Below, piece after piece: positions 6,681 through 13,806 of a stretch of 14,484 nucleotides of DNA (the stretch's first letter is position 1; each line of letters opens with the position of its first letter). The position numbers and the translations under genes were made by a program. The notes below the pieces were generated by a model. The model had not been told where the DNA came from. It did not search any database and saw only the letters and a program-made list of their open reading frames with translations. Source of the stretch: Flavobacteriales bacterium (GTDB lineage Bacteria; Bacteroidota; Bacteroidia; Flavobacteriales; Flavobacteriaceae); assembly GCA_027032855.1 (NCBI GenBank), contig JALVLX010000074.1:1-14484 (forward strand), written 5' to 3'.

Positions 6681-7561
6681 GACAAGCGATTTTTAATATT
6701 TTCCAGCTCTTCTTCAGAATTAAAAGGAATGGAAATTTTTCCTTTTCCCGTATCGTTGACGGTAATTTTAACTTTTTGTCCTAAAAGTTTGCTTAATTCT
6801 TTTTCCGCCTTTTTGATATTTTCCGGAACTATTTTTTTTACCGGTTTTATTGAAAGAATTTTACCTTCTCTGAATTTTTTAACCAGCTCTTCTGTTTGCC
6901 GTACAGAAAGATTATCTTTGATAATTTTTTCATAAAATTCCAATTGAACTGCATTGTCTTCAATATTAATCAAGGCACGACCATGTCCCATACTGATAAA
7001 ATTGTCTCTGATACCGGTTTGGATTATAGGGTCAAGTTTGAGTAAACGTAGATAATTTGTGATAGTTGAACGTTTTTTGCCTACCCGTTTACTCATTTCA
7101 TCTTGAGTCAGATTGAGTTGGTCAATCATGGCTTGAAATGATAGAGCAATTTCAATTGGGTCTAAGTCTTCCCGTTGGATGTTTTCAACGAGTGCCATTT
7201 CCAACATTTCGCGGTCATCAGCCAAGCGAACGTAAGCCGGAATGGTTTTTAAACCGGCAATTTTGGAAGCTCGCAACCGGCGTTCCCCCGAAATTAGATC
7301 AAACTTTTTACCTTTTTTGCGTACTGTAATCGGCTGAATGACACCAAGTTGTTTGATAGAATTGGCTAATTCTTCAATAGCTTCTTGGTCAAATTGTGTA
7401 CGTGGTTGATGCGGATTGGCTATAATGTCTTCCAATGGAATTTCAATAATATTTCCTACGACAGATTCTGCACCTTTATCGCCTGCCGATTTGATGTTTT
7501 CATTACTTAATAATGCGTCTAATCCCCTTCCGAGTCGTTGTTTTTTTGATGATTTCGCCAT
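6677..7561 (-). CDS. parB: Chromosome-partition protein ParB
   Basis: This 294-residue protein is a ParB/Spo0J-type CTPase that loads at parS sites and spreads along DNA. Visible parts are the ParA-contact motif LGRGLDALL (10-18), box I NPHQPR (49-54), the CTP/arginine box GERRLRA (92-98), box III ENIQREDL (126-133), a helix-turn-helix around 151-174 (LTQDEMSKRVGKKRSTITNY) and a basic linker followed by a C-terminal dimerisation domain (about 247-294). The length is normal for the family. It starts one base after the parA stop, so the two are cotranscribed. Together with ParA it should segregate the replication origin. No parS match was found in this window. Confidence 0.97.
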   Translation of the reverse strand: MAKSSKKQRLGRGLDALLSNENIKSAGDKGAESVVGNIIEIPLEDIIANPHQPRTQFDQEAIEELANSIKQLGVIQPITVRKKGKKFDLISGERRLRASKIAGLKTIPAYVRLADDREMLEMALVENIQREDLDPIEIALSFQAMIDQLNLTQDEMSKRVGKKRSTITNYLRLLKLDPIIQTGIRDNFISMGHGRALINIEDNAVQLEFYEKIIKDNLSVRQTEELVKKFREGKILSIKPVKKIVPENIKKAEKELSKLLGQKVKITVNDTGKGKISIPFNSEEELENIKNRLS

Positions 7562-7562
7562 A

Positions 7563-8345
7563 TTATTCTTCGTTTTCTTCCGTTTGTTGTTTTTTGATTA
7601 ATTCATCGGCTAAGTTTAAATAGTTAACAGCGCCTTTACTGGTAGCATCATATTCCAAAATGCTTTCACCGAAACTTGGCGCTTCACTCAACCGGACGTT
7701 TCTTTGTATAACCGTATTAAAGACCATATCGCCAAAGTGTTTTTTGACTTCGTCAACTACTTGATTGGATAATTTTAACCGTGCATCATACATGGTTAAA
7801 AGTAAGCCTTCAATGTTTAAATCGGGATTGTGAATTTTTTGTACATTTTTAATGGTATTGAGTAGTTTGCCCAATCCTTCCAAAGCAAAATATTCACACT
7901 GAATTGGTACCATAACCGAGTCGGCAGCAGTTAAAGCGTTGAGAGTAATTAATCCGAGTGAGGGCGCACAATCAATAATGACGTAATCATATTCATGTTT
8001 AATGTCTTTAATGGCTTCCTTAAGCATAAACTCACGATTTGGCTTATCAACCAATTCAATTTCTACGCCCACCAAGTCAATATGTGACGGAATCAAATCC
8101 AAATTAGGACTGTTGGTTTTGATAACAGTATCTTTAGCTTCTGCTTCGTGTTCCAAAAGCTCATAAGTGCCTGCAGGCGCTTCTTCTATATCAATTCCCA
8201 AACCCGATGAAGCATTGGCTTGCGGGTCGGCATCAATCAATAAGACTTTTTTTTCCAAAACGCCTAACGCTGCTGCTAAATTAACAGCGGTTGTTGTCTT
8301 TCCGACCCCACCTTTTTGATTGGCTATTGCAATAACTTTACCCAT
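7563..8345 (-). CDS. parA: Chromosome-partition ATPase ParA (Soj type)
   Basis: This 260-residue ATPase moves ParB-bound origins by cycling on and off the nucleoid. The deviant Walker A KGGVGKTT spans 11-18 with the signature lysine K11. D38 and D40 lie in LLIDADPQAN, and Walker B is YVIIDCAPSLG (121-131). It lacks the N-terminal helix-turn-helix found in plasmid ParA of the P1 type, so it is the chromosomal Soj form. It is the first gene of the parA-parB-DUF5683 run. Upstream 8346-8400 contains no exact TAnnTTTG box on the minus strand; TATTTTG near 8379-8385 is one base short. Confidence 0.97.
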   Translation of the reverse strand: MGKVIAIANQKGGVGKTTTAVNLAAALGVLEKKVLLIDADPQANASSGLGIDIEEAPAGTYELLEHEAEAKDTVIKTNSPNLDLIPSHIDLVGVEIELVDKPNREFMLKEAIKDIKHEYDYVIIDCAPSLGLITLNALTAADSVMVPIQCEYFALEGLGKLLNTIKNVQKIHNPDLNIEGLLLTMYDARLKLSNQVVDEVKKHFGDMVFNTVIQRNVRLSEAPSFGESILEYDATSKGAVNYLNLADELIKKQQTEENEE

Positions 8346-8411
8346 TTTTTACGAAAATTTTTGAACTGTAAAATTACAAAATAAATCGGTATGTAAAAAC
8401 TAATATTTTTT

Positions 8412-8605
8412 TTTGAGGAATTGAGGATTTATTGTGCTTTATAAAACACTTTGAAATTCAATGAGTGTTTACTTCTTCAAACTGTAATTCTGCTTATAAA
8501 TTGAGGAAATGATAATTTATTTATACTTCATTAGTTTATTTTGTTATTTGATGATTGTTTATTGCTTCGGACAATACGCTTGCTATTAATTTGAGGAATT
8601 GATGA
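8412..8605. repeat. Degenerate tandem array with ~89-bp spacing upstream of parA
   Basis: Two full ~59-bp copies (8457-8515 and 8547-8605) and one partial copy (8412-8427) share the end block TTGAGGAAnTGAnrA. The TTGAGG cores lie at 8413, 8501 and 8591, so spacing is 88 and 90 bp. A further copy sits at 5970-6028. Identity between copies is about 80-85% by eye. Confidence 0.65.
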
Positions 8606-8623
8606 TACATGAGTTGAAAGGTG

Positions 8624-8675
8624 TGTTTCATAGAATATTTCTTTTTTTGTAAAGAAAAAAATATTCAAATGAACA
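8624..8675. repeat. 52-bp imperfect palindrome
   Basis: The outer arms TGTTTCAT (8624-8631) and ATGAACA (8669-8675) pair with one bulge. GAATA (8633-8637) pairs with TATTC (8662-8666), and TTTCTTT (8638-8644) pairs with AAAGAAA (8651-8657) around a 6-nt loop. It lies just upstream of the tRNA promoter. Confidence 0.6.
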
Positions 8676-8698
8676 GGATTTTCATTTTAAAATTTTAT

Positions 8699-8706
8699 TA
8701 TCTTTG
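8699..8706 (+). promoter_or_regulatory. -7 promoter box of tRNA-Pro
   Basis: TATCTTTG is a perfect match to the Bacteroidota TAnnTTTG box and lies 24 bp before the mature tRNA 5' end, so a short leader of about 18 nt is expected. I see no TTG at the expected -33 position. Confidence 0.65.
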
Positions 8707-8730
8707 CCAAGTCTTTTTCAGAGATATTTT

Positions 8731-8804
<74 letters not shown>

Positions 8805-8811
8805 CCCATAC

Positions 8812-8850
8812 AAAAACCATTTTGCGAGAGCAAAATGGTTTTTATTTTTT
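8812..8850 (+). terminator. Rho-independent terminator of tRNA-Pro
   Basis: There is a perfect 14-bp stem, AAAAACCATTTTGC with GCAAAATGGTTTTT, around a GAGA loop, followed by TTTATTTTTT. It begins 7 nt after the tRNA end. Confidence 0.92.
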
Positions 8851-8859
8851 CAGACCGCT

Positions 8860-8933
8860 GAAAGCTTGCTTTCAAGCGGGACTGAAAAAAATAAAAACAC
8901 AATAGCGTAGCTATTGGTTTTTGTATGAGCAGT
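8860..8933. repeat. 74-bp perfect direct repeat, copy 1
   Basis: This stretch is identical over 74 bp to 8990-9063, offset exactly 130 bp. It includes a small hairpin GAAAGC-TT-GCTTTC, an A-rich linker and a second hairpin AAAAAC(A)CAATAGC-GTA-GCTATTGGTTTTT (8893-8922). In this copy the left hairpin extends further: CCGCT (8855-8859) pairs with AGCGG (8875-8879) and CAG (8851-8853) with CTG (8882-8884). Confidence 0.95.
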
Positions 8934-8939
8934 CATAGC

Positions 8940-8974
8940 GATGTAAAGGATTCACCGGTAGGTAAATCCTGTCA
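8940..8974 (+). other. Possible decayed tRNA-Pro fragment between the two repeat copies
   Basis: Three blocks occur in the same order as in tRNA-Pro: GATGTA (8940-8945), CCGGTAG (8955-8961) and AAATCCTGTCA (8964-8974). In the tRNA these are the acceptor/position 8-9, D-loop and T-arm parts. The anticodon arm would be deleted. The 11-base match is the strongest part. It is not a functional tRNA. Confidence 0.4.
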
Positions 8975-8989
8975 ATAAATTTTAACATA

Positions 8990-9063
8990 GAAAGCTTGCT
9001 TTCAAGCGGGACTGAAAAAAATAAAAACACAATAGCGTAGCTATTGGTTTTTGTATGAGCAGT
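8990..9063. repeat. 74-bp perfect direct repeat, copy 2
   Basis: This is identical to 8860-8933. The bases left of it (TTTAACATA) differ from those left of copy 1, so the outer arm of the left hairpin is missing and only GAAAGC-TT-GCTTTC remains. Confidence 0.95.
9014..9052 (-). terminator. Terminator of the redoxin gene within repeat copy 2
   Basis: Read on the minus strand, the stem AAAAACCAATAGC / GCTATTG(T)GTTTTT with a 3-base loop (9023-9052) is followed by a T-rich tract (ATTTTTTT at about 9015-9022). It lies about 30 bp after the redoxin stop codon. The mirror form can also act on the plus strand. Confidence 0.65.
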
Positions 9064-9083
9064 TTTTATTGCGTATAAAAAAA

Positions 9084-9683
9084 TTAAACCTTAATATTCA
9101 CTTCCTGTAAGTCAATACTTGGTGGTTTTTTCCATTTGATATTACAGCCGATACTTGGTTTTTGTTCTTCGTCGGGAATGATTTTACCTTCTAACAAGTA
9201 ATTGAGAGCTTTTCGCAAGTCTTTGCCGTCATTTGGTAGGTTGTTTTTAGGCGTACTTTCATCCATTCTGCCACGGTAAACCAATTTATCATTGGCATCA
9301 AACACATAAAAATCAGGGGTGCAAGCGGCTTGATAAGCTTCGGCTGTTTTTTGGGTTTCATCAAACAAATACGGGAAAGTATAACCAACGGTTTTAGCTT
9401 GTTTGGTCATCAATTCAGGGCTGTCTTGCGGATAATTCTCCACATCATTTGAACTGATAGCCACAAAAGCAATACCTTTATTTTGATAATCATTAGCAAT
9501 GCTGACAATTTGATTATTAACATGTAAAACATAAGGGCAATGGTTACATATGAACATTACAACCGTGCCTTTTTCACCTTTTACATCATTAAATTTCAAA
9601 TATTTGCCTGATACGGTATCGTACAGTTTAAAATCAGGAACTTTAGTTCCCAAAGGAAGCATATTGGAAGGAGTTGCTGCCAT
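9084..9683 (-). CDS. Thioredoxin-like redoxin (AhpC/TSA, PRX-like family)
   Basis: This 199-residue protein has a thioredoxin fold of the peroxiredoxin-like type. A PDFKL start (16-20) leads to the CNHCPYV motif, giving a CxxC pair at C46/C49. Then come VAISSNDVENYPQDSPE (74-90), a conserved Cys in the cis-proline region AACTPDFYVFD (C121 and P123) and RGRMDESTP (138-145). The C-terminal SIGCNIKWK holds another Cys (C180) that is also typical of this family. No signal peptide is seen, so it is probably cytoplasmic. It likely reduces peroxides or protein disulfides, but the substrate is unknown. The gene is alone, divergent from ychF, and ends in the repeat terminator. Confidence 0.9.
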   Translation of the reverse strand: MAATPSNMLPLGTKVPDFKLYDTVSGKYLKFNDVKGEKGTVVMFICNHCPYVLHVNNQIVSIANDYQNKGIAFVAISSNDVENYPQDSPELMTKQAKTVGYTFPYLFDETQKTAEAYQAACTPDFYVFDANDKLVYRGRMDESTPKNNLPNDGKDLRKALNYLLEGKIIPDEEQKPSIGCNIKWKKPPSIDLQEVNIKV

Positions 9684-9714
9684 AATTTTTTATTTTTTGC
9701 TAAAATACGAAATT

Positions 9715-9778
9715 AGTTGAATGTAGAATGTGAAAAGTAAAAGGAAAACTTTCAACCTTCAACTTTTCACTTTCAACT
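9715..9778. repeat. Imperfect inverted repeat of AGTTGAA-type sequence
   Basis: The left arm AGTTGAATGTAGAATGTGAA (from 9715) mirrors the right arm AACTTTTCACTTTCAACT (9761-9778), apart from a 7-base insertion. Similar AGTTGAA strings make up the tandem repeat at 5902-5943. It sits between the divergent redoxin and ychF genes. Confidence 0.6.
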
Positions 9779-9788
9779 ACTTTTACCG

Positions 9789-9796
9789 TATATTTG
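9789..9796 (+). promoter_or_regulatory. -7 promoter box of ychF
   Basis: TATATTTG is a perfect TAnnTTTG match 25 bp upstream of the ychF ATG. Its last bases TTG would be the start of a longer reading frame, which argues against that longer start. No clear -33 TTG is seen. Confidence 0.6.
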
Positions 9797-9820
9797 CCAA
9801 AATTTTTCAAACAATATTAT

Positions 9821-10915
9821 ATGAAAGCAGGAATTGTCGGTTTACCCAATGTCGGAAAGTCAACTCTTTTTAACTGTTTGTCCAATGCCAAAGCGCAGTC
9901 GGCAAACTATCCTTTTTGTACTATTGAACCCAATGTAGGTGTGGTCAATGTGCCGGATCCGCGATTGGAAGCTTTGGAAAAAATAGTCAAGCCCGAGCGT
10001 GTATTGCCGGCTACGGTGGAAATTGTTGATATTGCCGGATTGGTCAAAGGTGCCAGTAAAGGCGAAGGTTTAGGTAATAAATTCTTGGCAAATATCCGCG
10101 AAACCGATGCTATTATTCATGTGTTACGCTGTTTTGACAATGACAATATTACGCACGTTGAAGGCACGGTCGATCCTGTTAGAGATAAAGAGATTATCGA
10201 TATAGAATTGCAACTCAAAGATTTAGAAACCGTTGAAAAACGTATTGAAAAAGTCAAGCGTAAAGCCCAAACCGGTGATAAAGAGGGGAAAAAGGAATAC
10301 GAGTTACTGCTCAAAATTAAAGAAAATCTCGAAAAAGGCATTTCTGTTCGTGCTATTGATTTTACAGAAGAAGAACGTAAAACTTATGTCAATGCCTATC
10401 AATTGTTGACAGACAAACCTGTGCTGTATCTCTGCAATGTAGATGAGGGCTCATTGCCTGACGGCAACCAATATGTTGAAGCTGTCAAAGAAGCGATTAA
10501 AGATGAAAATGCCGGTATGATGATTTTGGCTGCGGCAACCGAAGCGGACATTATGGAGTTGGATACTTACGAGGAACGCAAGATGTTTTTGGACGATTTA
10601 GGGTTAGACGAACCCGGTATCAATAAATTGATTAGATCGGTTTACAAATTGCTCAATTTACAAACCTATTTTACAGCCGGTGTTAAGGAAGTTCGTGCTT
10701 GGACCATACCTGTTGGTGCAACTGCACCGCAAGCTGCCGGTGTGATACACAGTGATTTTGAAAAAGGTTTTATCCGTGCCGAAGTTATTTCGTATGACGA
10801 TTATGTTAATTATGGTTCGGAAGCAAAAGTTAAAGAAGCCGGAAAAATGCGTGTGGAAGGTAAAGAATACGTTGTTCAAGACGGTGATGTGATGCACTTC
10901 CGCTTCAATGTTTAA
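9821..10915 (+). CDS. ychF: Redox-regulated ATPase YchF (OLA1 family)
   Basis: This 364-residue Obg-family P-loop protein binds ribosomes and is reported to hydrolyse ATP rather than GTP. The start at 9821 (MKAGIVGLPNVGKST) is the family standard. G1 is GLPNVGKST (7-15), G3 is DIAGLVKGASKGEGLGN (70-86) and the G4 position reads NVDE (206-209) instead of NKxD, as expected in this family. A coiled-coil segment at about 125-175 (charged, Lys/Glu-rich) precedes the last part of the G domain. A C-terminal TGS domain (about 281-364) contains TAGVKEVRAWTIP and DFEKGFIRAEVISYDDY. Length and motifs are complete. It is monocistronic and convergent with gldG. Confidence 0.97.
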   Translation: MKAGIVGLPNVGKSTLFNCLSNAKAQSANYPFCTIEPNVGVVNVPDPRLEALEKIVKPERVLPATVEIVDIAGLVKGASKGEGLGNKFLANIRETDAIIHVLRCFDNDNITHVEGTVDPVRDKEIIDIELQLKDLETVEKRIEKVKRKAQTGDKEGKKEYELLLKIKENLEKGISVRAIDFTEEERKTYVNAYQLLTDKPVLYLCNVDEGSLPDGNQYVEAVKEAIKDENAGMMILAAATEADIMELDTYEERKMFLDDLGLDEPGINKLIRSVYKLLNLQTYFTAGVKEVRAWTIPVGATAPQAAGVIHSDFEKGFIRAEVISYDDYVNYGSEAKVKEAGKMRVEGKEYVVQDGDVMHFRFNV

Positions 10916-10922
10916 TCGTCAG

Positions 10923-10969
10923 CTGTCATTTCGTTAGAATGAGGAGGAACGACGAATGATGAGAAATCT
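10923..10969. repeat. Dispersed-type palindromic element (TGTCATTTCG ... GAGAAATCT)
   Basis: The ends TGTCATTTCG and GAGAAATCT resemble a small intergenic element I recall as common in Bacteroidota genomes. In between, CGTT and AACG can pair. It begins about 10 bp after the ychF stop. Only one copy is in this window. Confidence 0.4.
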
Positions 10970-10985
10970 AATAATATTTGTAATT

Positions 10986-11006
10986 TGCTTAAATAAAAAT
11001 TAAGCA
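10986..11006. terminator. Weak hairpin between convergent ychF and gldG
   Basis: TGCTTAA (10986-10992) pairs with TTAAGCA (11000-11006) around a 7-nt A-rich loop. The right arm includes the gldG stop codon. There is no long T run on either side, so termination efficiency is doubtful. Confidence 0.35.
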
Positions 11007-12649
11007 TATTTCCTTTTTCGCCAATAGCTGAACACCCAAGCAGCTAATCCTGTAAGCAGTAACGGTAACAACAAATTAAACCACTGCCAAAAACGCAGTT
11101 CGGCAATCATTTTGTTTTGGTCTAAAAATTTGAGTTTGACTTCTTTGTTTTTCAGACTGATCACACCGTTTTTATCCATTAAATAGTCAACGGCATTGAG
11201 TAGGAATTGCTTGTTGTCATAAGTGACTTTACTCCATTTATCAAAACCTAATTTTAGCGGTTGTCCTTTATCTACTTGATTTTTAATGATATCGCCGTCA
11301 GAAATGACGATTAAAGCAGATTCGCCGTTTTCCAGAGTATTGCCGGTTTTGATAGGTTTCACACGGTGGTTAAAGGCAGATTTTAGTTGCCCTTCAAGCA
11401 ATACACCAAAAATTTGCGTACCGGCAGTGTATTGTGTCAAGTCAGGTTTTTTACCTATTTCATCAAAATTGATTTCCGTAGGGACACCAATTTGTTGGGT
11501 TTTGGGTGAGCTTGTCAGTAAAATAGTTTTCTTTGTTTTGTTTTTCAAAATTTCTATCGGACTGACAAAATCGAGCATGACCATATCCAAATTTTTACCT
11601 ACCGGGTGTTTGGCATTAGGTTGTGCCAGCGGGCTGTAAAACCAAGGAAATTGTTCTAATTGCGGTTTGTTGCCAACTTGTCCTACTTTTAAGACAACCG
11701 GTGCTGCAATCAGGTCTTTGACCAACTCGGGTTTGATACGAATACCATAAGCAAAGAGCATGTCTGTCAGATTAAGTTCGGCATTGAGAGCATAAGTTTT
11801 ACCGCTGTACATTAATGTGTCTTTATGGGCTTTAACTTTGTCAAGCAAGAGCATCAAACGACCACCGTGCATCAAAAATTGGTCTAATACAAATTTTTCG
11901 CTGTCGTTAAATTTTTCAGTAGGTTTGGCAACAATAGCTAAATTATAATCTTGCAAATCATGTAAAGTTTTGACCGGTTCGGTTGCGACACTGTCAAGCG
12001 TAAAGGGTGCCAAGCGGTATTTTTTACCGATACTTCTCAAAAAGTCAGCTATATGTAAATCGTCCAGCTCGCCATTGCCTTTAATGATGGCAATTTTTTG
12101 TTGTTTTTGAGCTGTCATCAGATGAATGCCGTTGGTTAAGGCATATTCCAGATTCTCAATACTTTTTTCTATTTGCTCGTCAATGCTTTTGGTGTAGGCT
12201 TTTGTTAAAAGTGATACCGGCATTTCACGTTTGCCTTGTTTGATAATTGCCCAAGGAAAAATCATCACTTGTTCCATTTTCCCGGACTTTTGAAGGCTGA
12301 TTTGAGCCGGTTGCAAGCCTTTGTCAATCAACGAATTGACGTAATCGTCGCCTTTTTCAAGCGGGTTGATAAAAACATAGTCTATATTGGGATTTTCTTG
12401 ATGAAAATCTTGCAGTAAATTTTCAGTTTCGTTTGCCAATCGTTTAAAGTATGACGGAAAATCTCCTTTTAAAAACACGATAACTTGCATCGGTTCTTTG
12501 ATTAGCTCAACCACTTTTACCGATGTTTTTGACAGGGTAAAACGTTGGTCGGCAGTCATATCAATTTTGGCATCAAAATAATTTGAAACGACATTAATCA
12601 GAATTAATCCGGATAATAATAAGATTATATGTTTAAAATGTTTTGTCAT
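11000..12649 (-). CDS. gldG: Gliding-motility ABC transporter auxiliary protein GldG
   Basis: This 549-residue protein matches GldG in length and layout. It has an N-terminal membrane anchor (about 7-25) followed by FDAKIDMTADQRFTLSKTS (25-43), the hallmark of this family. A large periplasmic domain (about 45-515) contains KIAIIKGNGELDDLHIADFL and HGGRLMLLLDKVKAHKD. A C-terminal span lies at about 521-541, followed by WRKRKYA. In Flavobacterium, GldA (ATPase), GldF (permease) and GldG are required for gliding and act with the type IX secretion and motility apparatus. Here it follows the alcohol dehydrogenase gene by 11 bp and is presumably expressed with gldF. GldA is not in view. Confidence 0.94.
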   Translation of the reverse strand: MTKHFKHIILLLSGLILINVVSNYFDAKIDMTADQRFTLSKTSVKVVELIKEPMQVIVFLKGDFPSYFKRLANETENLLQDFHQENPNIDYVFINPLEKGDDYVNSLIDKGLQPAQISLQKSGKMEQVMIFPWAIIKQGKREMPVSLLTKAYTKSIDEQIEKSIENLEYALTNGIHLMTAQKQQKIAIIKGNGELDDLHIADFLRSIGKKYRLAPFTLDSVATEPVKTLHDLQDYNLAIVAKPTEKFNDSEKFVLDQFLMHGGRLMLLLDKVKAHKDTLMYSGKTYALNAELNLTDMLFAYGIRIKPELVKDLIAAPVVLKVGQVGNKPQLEQFPWFYSPLAQPNAKHPVGKNLDMVMLDFVSPIEILKNKTKKTILLTSSPKTQQIGVPTEINFDEIGKKPDLTQYTAGTQIFGVLLEGQLKSAFNHRVKPIKTGNTLENGESALIVISDGDIIKNQVDKGQPLKLGFDKWSKVTYDNKQFLLNAVDYLMDKNGVISLKNKEVKLKFLDQNKMIAELRFWQWFNLLLPLLLTGLAAWVFSYWRKRKYA

Positions 12650-12660
12650 GCCGTTATTGT

Positions 12661-13806
12661 TTACAAAAATGAAATAATATTTTGATAATCATTTTCATTT
12701 AATGTGACGTTTAAGCCTGTAGGTTTGTTTTTATGCCACAAATTTAAGAGTTTTTGTTTGTCTTGATTGCTTAAACCGAGTTGTTCAAATTTTACCGGAG
12801 CACCAATATTGACGAAAAAGTCTTCAAAAATCTGTATGGTTTCTTCGGGTTTGATATTTGATTTTCCGGTTAGTAAAGTGCCGAGGTATTTTAACTGCGG
12901 GGCTATTTTATAAGACATAGCTTTCATCCAAGCCGGAAACATGACAGACAAAGTCTGTCCGTGCGGTGTATCCCAAAGTAGTGAGATGTGATGAGCCAAA
13001 GCATGAGTCCCCCAGTCGCCGGCTGTTGTTCGGGCGTGCATGGTAGTACCGTTTTCGGCTACGGTCGCCGTCCACATCATTCGGGCGCGTAAATCATAGT
13101 TGGTCAAATCGTTGAGTAGAGCAGGGGCATAGTCAAAAGTTTCCAATATATTTGAGGCAACAAATCTGTCGGATAAAGGCGCATTACCACCTGAGAAAAA
13201 TGCTTCCAAACTGTGGGCAATTAGATCGATGATACCGTTTACGGTTTGATTTTTAGGGACTGTAAATGTAAATTCAGGATCTAAAAATGATACGTCCGGG
13301 TACATCAACTGCGAGAAATAGCCGATTTTTTCTTGGGTTTGGTGGTTTTGCAATACGGCAGCGCCGTTCATTTCGGTACCGGTTGCTGCCAAAGTCAAAA
13401 TCACAAACAAAGCTACTTTTTTGACCGGATTGACTTGCCTTTTCATAATGTCCCAAACCGGCTGATTATTGGCGTAAGCCATATTGACCATTTTGGCCGT
13501 ATCGATGACGCTACCACCACCAAGCGCTACAATAAAATCTACTTGGTGTTGTTGTGCCAGCTTTACAGCTTTTTCAGCATCGTCAACTATCGGATTGGGT
13601 TTTATCCCCGAAAATTCAATAATATTTTTACCGGTCTGTTGCAGTTTTTCAACAACTTGATAGAAATAACCGTATTTTTTGACGCTTCCTTGTCCGGTTA
13701 ACAGTAAGACGTTTTTACCTACTTTGTCTAAGTGAGCAGGTAATTTATCAATGACATTTTTGCCAAAATGCAATATAGTTGGATTATATGCCGTAAAATT
13801 TTCCAT
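12661..13806 (-). CDS. Iron-containing alcohol dehydrogenase, YqhD/BDH type
   Basis: This 381-residue group III alcohol dehydrogenase is close in length to E. coli YqhD. The nucleotide-binding region includes LLTGQGSVKKYG (35-46) and ALGGGSVIDTAK (94-105). The metal ligands match the YqhD pattern: D194 and H198 in DLIAHSLEA, H268 in GTHALAHH and H282 in TPHGQ. YqhD-type enzymes reduce aldehydes with NADPH, so a detoxifying aldehyde reductase or fermentative alcohol dehydrogenase is likely; the substrate is not readable. Its ATG overlaps the gldF stop (TAATG), and gldG follows after 11 bp. It therefore sits inside the gld operon, which is unusual. Confidence 0.93.
   Translation of the reverse strand: MENFTAYNPTILHFGKNVIDKLPAHLDKVGKNVLLLTGQGSVKKYGYFYQVVEKLQQTGKNIIEFSGIKPNPIVDDAEKAVKLAQQHQVDFIVALGGGSVIDTAKMVNMAYANNQPVWDIMKRQVNPVKKVALFVILTLAATGTEMNGAAVLQNHQTQEKIGYFSQLMYPDVSFLDPEFTFTVPKNQTVNGIIDLIAHSLEAFFSGGNAPLSDRFVASNILETFDYAPALLNDLTNYDLRARMMWTATVAENGTTMHARTTAGDWGTHALAHHISLLWDTPHGQTLSVMFPAWMKAMSYKIAPQLKYLGTLLTGKSNIKPEETIQIFEDFFVNIGAPVKFEQLGLSNQDKQKLLNLWHKNKPTGLNVTLNENDYQNIISFL

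Larger units (their letters stand above)
8346..8730. other. Repeat-bearing non-coding region between parA and tRNA-Pro
   Basis: This is 385 bp with no credible gene. It contains a degenerate tandem repeat (8412-8605), a 52-bp imperfect palindrome (8624-8675) and the tRNA promoter (8699-8706). Base composition is very AT-rich with long T runs. Confidence 0.7.

Noticed and set aside
8860..9063. A short CRISPR array
   Set aside because: There are only two 74-bp repeats, longer than CRISPR repeats, with internal terminator-like hairpins and no cas genes.
11286..11639. A 117-codon plus-strand reading frame opposite gldG
   Set aside because: It is a shadow of gldG on the other strand, with no family features and no upstream promoter box.
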